64,000 bases of DNA from Nemania diffusa (GCA_038501195.1 JBBPUQ010000004.1:5284001-5348000), one strand, 5' to 3'. Shown: positions 1-10,465, counted from the stretch's first letter. Notes: generated from the letters alone by a model not told the origin. Translations and numbers: made by a program.

Positions 1-175
1 TAGCATGGTTGAGGGAGACGTTAGGACCACCACACCGTTACGATAAGTCTGTAGATATTGTTCCAAGTCTTTGATATTACATAAAAACGTTAAAGGGGTC
101 GATTTGAAAGCCTCCAGGACTAGAGGGGAGGTTCTAGCATCCGAATCCAAAAGCCCCCATAGCACGAGGTGGTAA

Positions 176-379
176 CTAATTCCCCGATGTTCCCTTACAT
201 TTCCACTCGCCCTTGCGTCGGACATAGTTTTCCAAGCACCCCTCCTTGTCGCAATTACATTTCCTTCCGTGTATCTCATCATGGTGCCGAGCCCAGTTCC
301 CACTAGAGATATCCTTGTTACAGACATCACAGTGCCTTTTCGGGCGTATTCGGGGACATCTGGGCTCCTCTTTCCTCAA
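176..379 (-). CDS. Mini C2H2 zinc-finger reading frame (partial or terminal exon)
   Basis: A 67-codon minus-strand frame contains one canonical C2H2 finger (CDVC, 12 residues, HDEIH; C-x2-C-x12-H-x3-H), followed by a second Cys cluster (RKCNCDKEGC). No ATG opens the frame; its first possible start is TTG, and a TAA lies a short way upstream. It is therefore either the last exon of a gene whose upstream exon I cannot assign, or a remnant. It abuts, in another frame, the C-terminal part of the hypothetical gene at 376-1326, so a missed splice or a frameshift could join the two. The finger is seen in the sequence; its function is unknown. Confidence 0.3.
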   Translation of the reverse strand: MRKEEPRCPRIRPKRHCDVCNKDISSGNWARHHDEIHGRKCNCDKEGCLENYVRRKGEWKCKGTSGN

Positions 380-1326
380 GGATCCTTTATACTCGCTGTG
401 TACTGGTGTCTGTTAGAGGTTATCGGAGTAGGAAGAGAGGGTGCCGCGTAACCACCATTGTGATTTTCTGGGCCAAGTATTGGGATATCCTCTCTGTCCT
501 GATTGATCGTGGCTCTTGGTGACGACGTGGAGGGATAGCCTAAGCTGCCTGGGTTGTTTGTAGTGCTCCAAATATCTTGTCCTACCCGGGGTTTCTCAAC
601 GAGCCAGGAATAATAGAGGTTTATTCTATTAGCTTGGTGCACACGAACGGCTACGTCAGTGAAGTCAATGGCTCCAGCCGTCCCCCTGGAGATGCAGGAT
701 GCATACCCGACCGTGCTAGCTGCCTGAAAATCTGCAACCCCAGTTAGCACTGCAAGGCTGATCTCCCGGGGCAACTCAACACCATACTTACAATCAAGGA
801 ATATGGTAAAGATGAGAAAGATAGCACCAGTCATCAAAACGCCAAGCAAAGGGTGTGCCAGTTTTCATGAGTAATCATGCTGGTACATTTCTTTGCTACG
901 AAACGGCCAGGTCCGATGATCAAGTGTTTCTCGTAACAGGAAGTCTGGTATGTTATGCGCCCTGTGCCCGTGCAGACCCTCAACGCCGAACAAGCTGTCA
1001 CCTGGCGCGAGTATCTTGCCCGCTTCTTCAAACATTTCCCTGGTCGAACTCTGCATGGTGGAGATGAGATCATTTATGCCCAATATTGAGTCGGTACTTT
1101 GGGCCTTGTCGACACTCCATATGTCCCAAATAGCACTCCAGAACATGCGTTCATCTTTCGGAAAGAGCGCAGCCCAGCAAGGTAAACCAAGTAAAAATTG
1201 CCGATAATAATAGTTGTCGCCTCTGCCCATGAGAGTGTTGGCATCGAGTGTGCAAGCAGTAGCACAACATAAACAAAGGAATGACTTCCGCACCTTGTTA
1301 TAAGAATTGAGTTGTATTTTGCACAT
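376..1326 (-). pseudogene. Unrecognised protein gene split by one in-frame TGA (putative membrane protein)
   Basis: Two open stretches in the same minus-strand frame (1326-868, then 864-376) are separated only by a TGA at 867-865. Within the second stretch lies a textbook intron, 791 down to 732 (60 bp: GTAAGT donor, GTGCTAACTGG branch site, TTGCAG acceptor). Its removal keeps the frame and runs the hydrophobic segment (LLGVLMTGAIFLIFTIFLD) on into FQAASTVGYAS. That supports a real spliced gene. The downstream half has one predicted membrane segment and a Pro/Ser-rich hydrophilic tail. I found no splice pair that removes the TGA and keeps the frame, so it may be a pseudogene, a shorter gene starting inside, or a gene with an exon I missed. 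I do not recognise the family. Confidence 0.35.
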
Positions 1327-1405
1327 GAGAGTCAGAAGATATCTTTATATTCGGTGACTGGGGTAAGCTATCTAAATTAAGAATACGTAATATGGTAGCA
1401 ACCAC
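1294..1405 (+). repeat. Direct repeat, copy 1
   Basis: This segment runs from CTTGTTATAAGAATTG to TATGGTAGCAACCAC and recurs almost identically at 1472-1574. Copy 1 carries 9 extra bases near its 3' end (around TAAGAATAC) and a few substitutions. Its left edge overlaps the 5' end of the split gene at 376-1326. Confidence 0.9.
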
Positions 1406-1471
1406 CATGTGGAGCTCATGTTGCAGCACATAGGCTAGGGTTAACCGTTTCTCGGGATGAGGATAGGTAGT

Positions 1472-1574
1472 CTTGTTATAAGAATTGAGTTGTATTTTGC
1501 ACGTGAGGGTCAGAAGATATCTTTATATTCGGTGACTGGGGTAAGCTATCTAAATGTAATATGGTAGCAACCAC
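1472..1574 (+). repeat. Direct repeat, copy 2
   Basis: Second copy of the 1294-1405 segment, same orientation, offset 178 bp. It lacks the 9-base block present in copy 1 and differs at isolated positions (for example CACGTGAGGG against CACATGAGAG). It looks like a local segmental duplication rather than a mobile element, as no terminal inverted repeats are visible. Confidence 0.9.
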
Positions 1575-2449
1575 GGGGAGCAACATGTTGGCGACAACTA
1601 CCTAAAGGTGGGGGCCTAATTAGGGGACCAATGGGCCGCCCCGGTCGACAGCGGCCTTGGCGCTTTTTTTTCATACTACATAACTTCACCTAAAAGCTAG
1701 ATAGTCTACAGAGTAACCTGTATGCATATGACTACACATATCCCGACTCTATACTGATCCATAAAAATATCACTTAAATACACTAGCTAAGGGTAAATAA
1801 CCAATCAAAATCATGATTTTATCATCACTCTTGTGGGTCAGTCTGGGGTTCGGTGCGAAAGGGGCAACTCCAAGTTTATGCTTGTATTGTGGCTTGTGAT
1901 AAAGATGGAGGATGCCACCGAAGGTACAGGCGACAGGATAGTCCTTATTGTGTCATATAATGCTGCCGCAGAATGCAGGGGCTTCATTGCGCGGTTGTAA
2001 GTGTGGACACCGACTATTCGTGTGCAGAGGCGAAACTTTTCCGCTCTCGAAAGAGTAAGGCCGCGGCTACTTCGCTGAAGACTGCCGCGAACATGGGCTG
2101 TGTGGGTGCCAGGACCTTCATCGTATCAGCCGCGAGTTGCCTGTCGCCCCGGAAGCATAAATTATCGAGCTTCCCTCTTATGGAACTGCGATAGCTATGA
2201 ATCGTCTTAAACTCACGCAACACCGGTCATCTCAACCGAACCTTGGGTGATACCCCTTCCCGGCGGAACTTCAACTCTGTTTTCACGCACTTCCAGAAAG
2301 CCGCAGAGCAGAATATTATTCTCTCATCATGACTGGTAAGTGATATTCGCACTAACTCCCTATGCCACCCGCCATTTGTTGCAACTAGAGCATTAACTTT
2401 GCAGATAGTTGGCCAGGGCTTTGTCTCTGACCTCCCCAGCGTTCTATCG
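1575..2449. other. Intergenic region with a possible 5'UTR intron
   Basis: No gene is supported here. A short minus-strand frame at 2014-2223 (69 codons) is unrecognised. At 2336-2404 there is an intron-like element (GTAAGT donor, TTTGCAG acceptor) just before the protease gene. Splicing it does not extend the protease frame from the nearby ATG at 2329, so it may be a 5'UTR intron. Confidence 0.4.
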
Positions 2450-3256
2450 ATGACATCCGGCACTGCTAAACCTCGCCTCGCAAGGCAGGACGCTGCCAAC
2501 AAGGGACCAATCAGTAACCAGCCAGTTATGGCCCACTGTTTTTCACCATGTATTACGCAGGATGTCATCATGGATCACCAGGCTCAGAAGCGCGCGGATG
2601 GAAATTTAACCTCCATCCAGGTCGGTATCAACAATACTGCCTACCGTTTTCCTGATGGTTGTATCCTCGTCTTTAAGACCAACCAGGCTAGCTTCCCAAG
2701 TCCCGAAGATGCTAAGTATGCAGAGGAATGCTGTATTGGTGGTGCTAAGCTGTGGGAAGACACCGGTGTCACTGTGCGCTTCGTGCACTGTTCAGACGCG
2801 GGCCAGAAAACGCCTCATATGTTCTGGCTCTCCTATAGTGACCGGCCGCCCTGGGAAAATGAGAATGATATCCCAAGAACTCTGGCCAGCGCCTTCATGC
2901 CGCACCCAGACCTTTCGGAACGCACCGTCTTTGTGTATGCACTGTGTCTATCGGAGCGTTATCGGCAGCAGATGCAGGTGATTTTAGGCCACGAATTTGG
3001 TCACATACTGGGGCTACGACATGAAGATGCGGAGGGTGAAGCTGAGACGTCCCTATGTGTTGGGAAGAAGAATCAGTCGTCTATAATGATGTCTCACTTT
3101 CATGGCCTGAATATTACTCAGAGCGATATTGACGGCGCTCGATCATTCTACAATCGCGAAGGGAACGTTGATGGTGGATGGCAGATCAAAGTAGTCCAGC
3201 CCAGCAACATCTCGACGGTTGATCCAAACTCAAACTTAACGGCGCCGCTTATTTAA
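2450..3256 (+). CDS. Metzincin-type zinc metallopeptidase, no visible signal peptide
   Basis: The single-exon frame carries the metzincin zinc site HEFGHILGLRH (H181, E182, H185 and H191 if started at 2450), followed about 30 residues later by an IMMSHF Met-turn. In this clan the three His bind zinc, Glu activates water and the Met turn supports the site, so the protein is predicted to cleave peptides. Start choice is uncertain: the frame is open from about 2399, and in-frame ATGs lie at 2450, 2528 and 2570. The MAHC start at 2528 is a good alternative, since the catalytic domain begins shortly after it. None of the starts gives an obvious secretory signal, unlike most secreted fungal metzincins. 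Downstream it converges with the hydrolase gene. Specific subfamily not determined. Confidence 0.8.
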   Translation: MTSGTAKPRLARQDAANKGPISNQPVMAHCFSPCITQDVIMDHQAQKRADGNLTSIQVGINNTAYRFPDGCILVFKTNQASFPSPEDAKYAEECCIGGAKLWEDTGVTVRFVHCSDAGQKTPHMFWLSYSDRPPWENENDIPRTLASAFMPHPDLSERTVFVYALCLSERYRQQMQVILGHEFGHILGLRHEDAEGEAETSLCVGKKNQSSIMMSHFHGLNITQSDIDGARSFYNREGNVDGGWQIKVVQPSNISTVDPNSNLTAPLI

Positions 3257-3632
3257 GGCTCACAGCTCCCGAGACAGCTTGTCAGGCAATCATTGTGTTG
3301 TATTGTAGAATGGTTGTAGAGGTAATGAAGGGACCTAGTATCTTAGCACTGTAGCTACTTTATATATATGCATAGTAGGCCATACCTGCCTACACAGCTG
3401 GCTATTTTCTATTTAAAAAAATAAAAAAAACTTATTTATGTGGTGATTATTATGAATAGCATAGATATAAGAAATTTCAAACGTGATTAATTATAATTTT
3501 CAGCCTAATAAAAATGCCATCTTTTACTTTTTATTACAAATATGGGCAGGATTAAACGGCTGCTAAATACTCGCTCGTTTATAAAGACGCAATAAATAAA
3601 TAGATGTGTTAATCATAATTCGTATTGTAATA
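3257..3632. other. AT-rich intergenic region between convergent genes
   Basis: AT-rich 3' flank shared by the metzincin gene (+) and the hydrolase gene (-), with A-runs and AATAAA-like strings suited to polyadenylation on both strands. No coding signal seen. Confidence 0.6.
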
Positions 3633-4412
3633 TCATTCATGGGCAACTAATGTAGAAGCGACCTGGAAAGCCATCTCAGCTATCTCATGTGCAAAATTCA
3701 CGTAAGGCGAGTGACCAGACTTCAGCTCTGAAACACTAATAGACGCCCCAGCCTTCTCCGCGTTAGCAAGACAGAAATCCTGAAACTCGGGCGGTAACCA
3801 ACGATCCAGAGTCGAGCGAACATAGAGCGTGGGGACATCCTTCCAAGCCTCGTACGTCGTATTTCCTTGCAAGATGGCCGAGTTGCCCCATTTGATCAGC
3901 TTCGTCTGCTCTTCCTGGTCTTTGGGTGCGAGGTCGAAATAGAGGAGCCATACGGGATCGATTGGAAACCATGTACCATCGTTAGCAAACTGAACAAGTG
4001 AGCCCCGCCCGGGGAGGTTGACGGCCTGGACAACTGTTCGGATATTCTGTCCCAGACCGAGCATGAAGGCCGCCACATATATAAGATGGACCACACCGCC
4101 CGGGAGGTCTTTCACCTGGCGGTCTTTGCGGGTGAGGCCCTCGAGAGCACTTGTTCCGGCGATGCCTCCGTAGGAGTGCATCAAAATGACGATCTCTTTC
4201 CCGTCGTCGACGAGCTGTCGCACAACTTCACGGACGGCGATGATGTCGGCATCCACGGAGGAATCGGGAGGTCGCGTGCCGTCATTGGTAGGCAGAGCTG
4301 GGATATGAACGGTGAATGCCTTCTTTTGGAGGGCACCGATTAGCTTATAGTATGCTGTAGGTGCCGTCCAAGCCCCTGGCACCAGCACTACCGTCGGGAG
4401 GTTGGTAGACAT
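3633..4412 (-). CDS. Alpha/beta hydrolase (AB_hydrolase_6-like)
   Basis: Intact 259-residue single-exon protein. The N-terminus (VVLVPGAWTAP) forms the first strand and oxyanion loop of the alpha/beta hydrolase fold. The nucleophile elbow is MHSYGG with Ser80; the likely acid is the Asp in STLDRW (about 200) and the catalytic His is H234 in GHSPY. No signal peptide or membrane segment is visible, so it is probably cytosolic. Related fungal proteins are annotated as esterases or small-ester hydrolases; the substrate cannot be read from sequence. It is divergent from the HNH protein gene (start at 4696), with about 280 bp between the starts. Confidence 0.85.
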   Translation of the reverse strand: MSTNLPTVVLVPGAWTAPTAYYKLIGALQKKAFTVHIPALPTNDGTRPPDSSVDADIIAVREVVRQLVDDGKEIVILMHSYGGIAGTSALEGLTRKDRQVKDLPGGVVHLIYVAAFMLGLGQNIRTVVQAVNLPGRGSLVQFANDGTWFPIDPVWLLYFDLAPKDQEEQTKLIKWGNSAILQGNTTYEAWKDVPTLYVRSTLDRWLPPEFQDFCLANAEKAGASISVSELKSGHSPYVNFAHEIAEMAFQVASTLVAHE

Positions 4413-4695
4413 ACTTGCAGGGAAGGCGGCCGATGATAGACGGCAGAGACCGGAGAAACGAATTAGTGGGCTTCGTTCGTACGTCTTAGTTGACGGTTAG
4501 AAACTGTTGGCACCGTTTTGGGGCTGGAGCCGTTTTCATTGTCTCTCTGCATAAAATATTGCATAAATGGCCACAGGGAACCTGAGCAAAAGTGGCAAAT
4601 GCGCTAAACCGAATTTATTGCACGTTAATAAATCGGGTTAGAACGTTAGAACCGCATCTCATCTTTATCCACAACAAAAAACAATCGCGTATATA

Positions 4696-6150
4696 ATGGC
4701 GACAGTTCAATTAAAAGCTCCCAGAACAACCGAAATAACGGCCACGGCCCCTAAATTTGTTTCTTTTCTTCATCCCGCCGAATCAGCACGATATAATGTG
4801 ATCTTGAGGCTCCCGTGCCTCGACTCGCAAGAACCAAAACAGCAGCATCTCGGTCTACATCATGAGACTGCTCTTTTAGCATGCCAAATAGTCGCCAACA
4901 ATGCATTTGATGGATACTTGAGCCTAAATATTCAGGGAAATCACCGGGTATCTCGTACCACTCTTATCCTCACCGCTGCCGAATGTAAGCGAGTTTCGGC
5001 GTCATTTTCTTCTCTTTTTGACAACAGACTGTTTCTAGAAGCTCCCGAAAGTCTCATAAATCACATTCAAATGTTAATAACTGACCCTGAGTCTCTAGAT
5101 TACTTTATCGTTCCTGGTGACCCCTTATACGCCATTGTGCCGGCATTCCAAGACTGGGAATTTCCCCATGGCCGTATACCAGATTCCTTTCCATCACTGA
5201 CAGTCTCTCAGCAACCCGATGAGATGAAACGCCATCAGCAGGCAAGTCGCCATCCCCGCTGCGCCGTCACTAACTCGGCATATTCGTGTCAGCAAGCACA
5301 CCTCATTCCCAAGGCACACGAAGCTTGGTTTAGTAAGAATGCCATGATCATGGCCCTCGACCAGAGCAACCGCATGCGCGGCATCGATGGGTCTGGTAAC
5401 CTCTGCCACTTCCGTTTCGATATTCATAATGCCCTGGATAATTTCGTCTTTGCGCTAGTCTACAAGGCCTCCTCCTGGGTGATACACGTCCTCCAAACAT
5501 CCAAGGACGGGGCCTGGGATGAGTTCGCCCAAGAGTACCACAATCTGCGGGTACTGCCGCGACACCTTGCTCATATCAGTCGTGAATGTCTCTTCGCCCG
5601 CTTTGCACTGAACGTATTCATTCTCGTGAAGCCGTTCCTTCTCATTGCCCCCTTGAAGCGTCGGGTTGCACGTCTAGTTATCGATCCCGACAGGAATAGT
5701 TTCATAACCAAAATATCGGATGTGTCGAGTGGCGAGTTGAAAGATGAGTATGGCAGTATGTCGAAAAATGCTAGTCCGGCTAAGAGAAAGAGAGCAACCG
5801 ACGAATTTAGCACCCAGGAAACTCAAGACGCCGCTGTTGAAGATTTGTGGTCACCTCCGTGTACCGAAGAGGATGGGAGAAACAGCAATACAGATACGTG
5901 GTATAGAGACAATGTTGTCCATGCCACCGAAGACGGGGGAGCCAGCGATAAAGATTCGCTCGCAGATACATGGTATAAAGACAACGTAGTCGATACCCGC
6001 GAAGAAAATGAGAGAGGGATATCTCTCAAGAGAGTCAGAGGAACAATCGATCAAGATGACCTCTGCAGCGGCGGCGACAATGGCGGCGACAAGCGTGTCA
6101 AGCGGCATATGCACATGCCATCGTCTCATAGATTCATTCACCGCTACTGA
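4696..6150 (+). CDS. HNH_2-domain nuclease-like protein with duplicated C-terminal peptide
   Basis: 484-residue single-exon protein. The central part (about residues 190-300) matches the fungal HNH_2 pattern: a Cys-containing strand (CAVTN), then QQAHLIPKAHEAWF, and later the DIHNALDNFVFALV segment that closes the beta-beta-alpha metal site. Such proteins are common and numerous in moulds; nuclease activity is inferred from the fold and the biological role is unknown. The C-terminal third is low-complexity and charged, with basic stretches (PAKRKR, KRVKRH) that could direct it to the nucleus. It contains two near-identical copies of a nine-residue motif 24 residues apart (see 5893-5991). Start taken at the first ATG of the frame. 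Confidence 0.75.
   Translation: MATVQLKAPRTTEITATAPKFVSFLHPAESARYNVILRLPCLDSQEPKQQHLGLHHETALLACQIVANNAFDGYLSLNIQGNHRVSRTTLILTAAECKRVSASFSSLFDNRLFLEAPESLINHIQMLITDPESLDYFIVPGDPLYAIVPAFQDWEFPHGRIPDSFPSLTVSQQPDEMKRHQQASRHPRCAVTNSAYSCQQAHLIPKAHEAWFSKNAMIMALDQSNRMRGIDGSGNLCHFRFDIHNALDNFVFALVYKASSWVIHVLQTSKDGAWDEFAQEYHNLRVLPRHLAHISRECLFARFALNVFILVKPFLLIAPLKRRVARLVIDPDRNSFITKISDVSSGELKDEYGSMSKNASPAKRKRATDEFSTQETQDAAVEDLWSPPCTEEDGRNSNTDTWYRDNVVHATEDGGASDKDSLADTWYKDNVVDTREENERGISLKRVRGTIDQDDLCSGGDNGGDKRVKRHMHMPSSHRFIHRY
5893..5991 (+). repeat. Intragenic direct repeat encoding DTWY[RK]DNVV twice
   Basis: Two 27-bp units at 5893-5919 and 5965-5991, offset 72 bp (24 codons), encode DTWYRDNVV (residues 400-408) and DTWYKDNVV (424-432) in the acidic tail of the HNH protein. 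Codon-level differences are mostly synonymous, which suggests the peptide was kept by selection after duplication. Confidence 0.85.
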
Positions 6151-7726
6151 TATGTAGTCCTAGGAGACACCAGTCCTCGGGTCACGAGTGCTGAAATGTG
6201 GGATATATAGGCATTAATTCTGTTGTCTGGCCGTCTCCACGGGAGGTTGCAAGACTTGGAAGATCTCACGTACACAATACGTGGTGCAAGCATACTGAAG
6301 GGTCTACTGAAGCTTCTCGTCCTCCGGCTTCTTGTTGGTCACGCTAAGCTTCTTGACGCATTATCCAATGCTTGGTATAAGTATAACTATGGGATAGGTA
6401 AGCTAACTACATTAGCGCGCCGGGGGAGGGTATAGGAAGCAGTCACGATGATTGTCCCGACTTTCAAAACGGTCATAAAGGCTAGGTATAATTATCACTT
6501 GAACATTATATGTTTAAAACAGCAACAGAAAGATGAAAAAGTCACAGGGAAGGTACGTTGGCAGGTAACTGTAATAGTTATCGACCGGTGACCGTCTCGG
6601 ACAGAAAAAAAACCATAGAACAGGCCGTGATGGAATCTTGAAAAGGATTTCTAGTATGTAATGATTTTTTATAAATAAAAGGTCTCGAATACATCATTAT
6701 CACTATGATTATTTTGAAAAAAAAAAAAAACCGTTTTCAACCCATCTAAGATGATGACAGTCGTACAAAGTAGGGGTGGTGATAATCCCCGTGATCAAAC
6801 CCCCTTCGTACAAGTCTACCTCGTATCCCCAGCCTTTGCTTATTTACAGTGCTGTACCGCTTAACATCTTTATGCATAGGTAGGTACATAGTCTATGTAG
6901 TGTATGCATATCCCCGCTTCTGTGTAAGTACTAGTCTAAATCGCTGCTTAAGACGGGCTTCAGGGAGTCGGTTCTCCTCTCAGTGGTTTTGCTTGCTATA
7001 TACACCGGCTCCTCTCTGGTTCTAAACAAGGTATCACACTCGATAGATGGGCATTTTTCATACATATTTTGCCCTTTGAAACCACCGTTAACAAAGCTCA
7101 GACCCGTTTAAGCATAAAAGTGGCACCTAAAACCCGCCCAGTACCTATTTGTATGCATTACCTAGAATCCATTAGCCTGGACAGTACCTAAGACTAAAAG
7201 ACAGCACGATGGGCTGGGCGGCCCCTCCGCCCGTATTATTGGTTGTACATTTTACGGGGTCGGTTATGCCGGGTATCTGGGTACCTATTTAAAATTACAC
7301 GGTTGGGTTTTGTTCGTTTGTTGTTCCTACTTGGGCAGGTTACCTGGTTTAGAAGGCGCTGATTTGCCAAGCCATCGCCAATTCTCTTTGACCCCTGGTC
7401 CACCCTTTGCCTCCCGCCAATTGTTCAGGGGGTCGTTATAACTCCATTCGGTCCAAACAACCTGTGACACTCATCCTCCTGTTGTTTCGATTTGTGTTGC
7501 GCCTTTTTGACTTTGTCCATCGTTTGCAAATTGCTCAGTCACTCCTTCTCTACACTTATACTTTTTTCCTGCCAATTGGCATTTCAAGTCACTCTCTTCA
7601 CACGACATTTAAAAACTAAGAATTTAGTATACCGTATTCCTGACCATTCCTGACCGTCCCTGAGCAACGTGCAACAGCAGCAACACTTCGATAAAAGCCC
7701 GCCGCCTACTTTTTACCCATCCAAAA
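6151..7726. other. Intergenic region and GH72 gene upstream region
   Basis: No gene supported. There are A-runs (near 6717-6732) and AT-rich stretches. The last 300 bp before the glucanosyltransferase start (about 7440-7570) are pyrimidine-rich with many CTT/TTC tracts, typical of strongly expressed filamentous-fungal promoters and leaders. Confidence 0.5.
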
Positions 7727-9244
7727 ATGCTCTTTCGAGCCGCCCTCACCGCGGTGGGCGCCGCCGCTTCCGTGGCCGCTGTGACCACGCTTGAAGTCCA
7801 GGGATCACAGTTCGTCAACTCGAATACAGGCGATGCCTTCCAGATTATTGGTGTCGCGTATCAGATCGGCGGCAGTTCCGGCTACGACCCAAGCCACGGC
7901 AAAGATCCCCTTTCCAATGGCGACGTCTGCCGTCGTGATGCAGCTATCCTGCAGATGCTGGGCATCAACACGATTCGCGTTTACAACCTGGATCCTGACC
8001 TAAACCATGACGAGTGTGCTAGCATCTTTAATGCTGTAAGTTTCTGCCAGGGCTGATTCGAGCCGGATCGATCCCCGGCACTCAAAGCTAATTCCTTATC
8101 CTTATTTCTCTAGGCTGGAATGTACATGCTCATTGACGTCAACTCGCCCCTCGTCGGCGAGTCTCTAAACAGTCTTGAGCCTTGGACATCGTACTATGAG
8201 GCTTATGTTAACCGAACATTCGCCATTGTCGAGAACTTCAAGAACTATCCTAATCTGCTCGGTTTCTTCTCTGGAAACGAAGTTATCGATGCTGTCAAGA
8301 CTGGTGCCACTGCACCCCCTTACATTCGTGCCGTCACTCGTGATCTAAAGAACTACATTAAGAACCATGCCGACCGCGCGATCCCGGTTGGTTACTCCGC
8401 TGCTGACGTTCGTTCCGTTTTGGAGGACAGCTGGAACTACTTCCAGTGTGCTATTGACGGTAACGCGAATGACATGTCTCGTGCCGACATTTTCGCTCTG
8501 AACAGTTACTCCTGGTGCGGTAATAGCAACTTTCACGACTCTTCATACGACCAACTCGTTGCACTTTTCAAGACTACTTCTGTCCCCGTATTCTACTCCG
8601 AGTTCGGCTGCAACACTCCGTCCCCTCGTATCTTCACTGAGATTGGTGCTATCTACGGCTCTAATATGACTGGGGTCTTTTCTGGCGGCGTCGTCTACGA
8701 GTACTCGCAGGAGGACAACAACTACGGCCTTGTCCAAGTCAACAGCGACGGCACTATTGACCTACTTGCCGACTTCCGCACCCTGCAGAACCAGTACGCC
8801 AAGCTTAACTTCGAGTCCGTGCAGAGCGTCAAGGCCTCTGGCAAATCCATCACGCCCCCCACGTGCTCGGAGAGCTTGATCAAGGAGGATGGTTTCAACA
8901 ACAACTTCACCTTACCCGTCCCCCCTCCCGGAGTCCAGAAGTTGATCGACAACGGCATTTCCCCCAAGCTCAACGGCAAGATCATCGACATCAGCGACTG
9001 GAAAGTTGCCCAGACGGTCACCGATGTCGACGGCACTAAGCTAACCGGCCTTGCCGTCAAGCCCCTGTCCGATACAGAGTACAACAGCCCCAGCAACAGC
9101 ACCAGCACAAGCAGCAGCGGCAGCTCAGACACCAGCGACAGCGCTGCCCCACGACTGGCGCCTTTAGGATCTCTCTCCGCGGCCCTATTCGCTGTCCCGG
9201 CGATACTCGCCACGTCGTTTGCTGTTGGGATTACCCTGATATAG
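7727..9244 (+). CDS. GPI-anchored 1,3-beta-glucanosyltransferase (GH72, Gel/Gas family)
   Basis: Two exons, 7727-8035 and 8114-9244, joined in phase 0 across a 78-bp intron (GTAAGT...CTAG), give 479 residues. The joined product reads through the conserved FNAAGMYMLIDVNSP segment. The enzyme cuts and re-ligates cell-wall beta-1,3-glucan, elongating side chains at the outer plasma membrane. Catalytic Glu159 (FFSGNEVI, acid/base) and Glu266 (VFYSEFGC, nucleophile) sit as in Aspergillus Gel1. The N-terminus is a signal peptide (to about residue 19). The C-terminus has a Ser/Thr-rich linker and a hydrophobic tail fitting GPI attachment. There is no Cys-rich X8/CBM43 module, placing it in the GH72-minus (Gel1-like) subgroup. 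Confidence 0.95.
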
Positions 9245-10465
9245 ACGGATACACCCTGTATCCATGGCGTCCTGGCTGTTTTGGGCAGTGGATAGAAAGA
9301 ATGCGAGGTGTTTTTAAAGTAATGCAGTGATTCCCCTTTGATTTTCGCAGGCTGCGGACGATAGAAAAGTCCTTTGTTTTTTATTATGAGACACGCATCC
9401 TGCCTGTTGTGCATGGACTCTGCCTGGTTGGCTGTACATAAGCTGGATAGCCGTAGACGCGTTGAGCTCATTTATATTTTATTACGTTAATTGTGTTTTT
9501 CGTTCGATTACGTCCAATACCATCTCGCGGGCATAACTTCTACTAGAGTACATATGAGTGTCCAGTTTGAGTAGTTAATGAGCTCTTGCGGACTCTTAAT
9601 GATTAGAGTACGCATCTTGGTTAAATTTACGTTTATCCCCTAGTCGCTATTCCGCTAATCTCTAGGTGGTTCTTTCGTCTCATACTTTTCCTCTGCCCTC
9701 TGCTTTTCTACCAAATGTTTCTCGTGTCGTTTTGTCCCTAATTCGATCTCAAGAACGTAAGTACTATCTATTGTAATCATCCAGGGCCCCGATCAACGGG
9801 TCGAAGTGCTGATTTAGCAAGGGCTAGCTAGCTAGCATATCAAAGGCTGCCAAACGATAAACGCCGCGTAGTCTTATTCAGACTCATAGTGTCATCGTGG
9901 GCAGAGCTTCTTCACGCTATAGTAGGTGGCACCGCCCCTACGCTAGCATGTGAATGTTTGTGTAGTCATCTCGAAGATGATTTCGTAAGGCTTTGATTGC
10001 GTCGGACTCTCATTTCTCGGCCAGTCTTGTTTCACGAAATGCTACGCAGCTCGGCCCTTTGCCGCCCTAATCTCGGCGAGCAGTATCTCTATCCCTATTA
10101 CGACCCGAAACAAGCCTCCTGTATGAACAAACTGTTCGAGGGCTCTATCGAGTCTGAGTGAGAAAATGTGTTGCGTACATGAGCGACTCGGCGGGATTAT
10201 GAAACAGCTGTACTTCACGATCCTGATGCATTCAACTGCTTAGGTTCGGGAACGCCAGGCGCATCGGCGGGAACTTGACGATCGAGACGTCATATTCCAG
10301 TTTCTCAGCCCGCCACACCTTAAGAACCGTTCCCGTCCGTGACAGAAAGGGCAGAATAATCCACCGGGAGCGGCCTAGGGCGCTCGCGTGACCACTTTAG
10401 GGCTCTAAGTCGATCAAGTTCGCTTTTAATAGGCAATCCCCGAATCGTGGTAGCTATAGTGGCTT
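9245..10465. other. Intergenic region
   Basis: No gene, RNA or repeat is supported, apart from a (GCTA)3 string near 9825. It holds the 3' ends of the GH72 gene (+) and of the zinc-finger regulator (-). Confidence 0.5.

Noticed and set aside
2227..2571. Minus-strand frame of 114 codons opposite the protease 5' end
   Set aside because: No motif recognised; it overlaps the protease gene and its leader and reads as a shadow frame.
8722..9471. Minus-strand 249-codon frame over the glucanosyltransferase
   Set aside because: Antisense shadow of the GH72 coding exon, caused by its codon bias.
9825..9836. (GCTA)3 string
   Set aside because: Too short to call a meaningful repeat.
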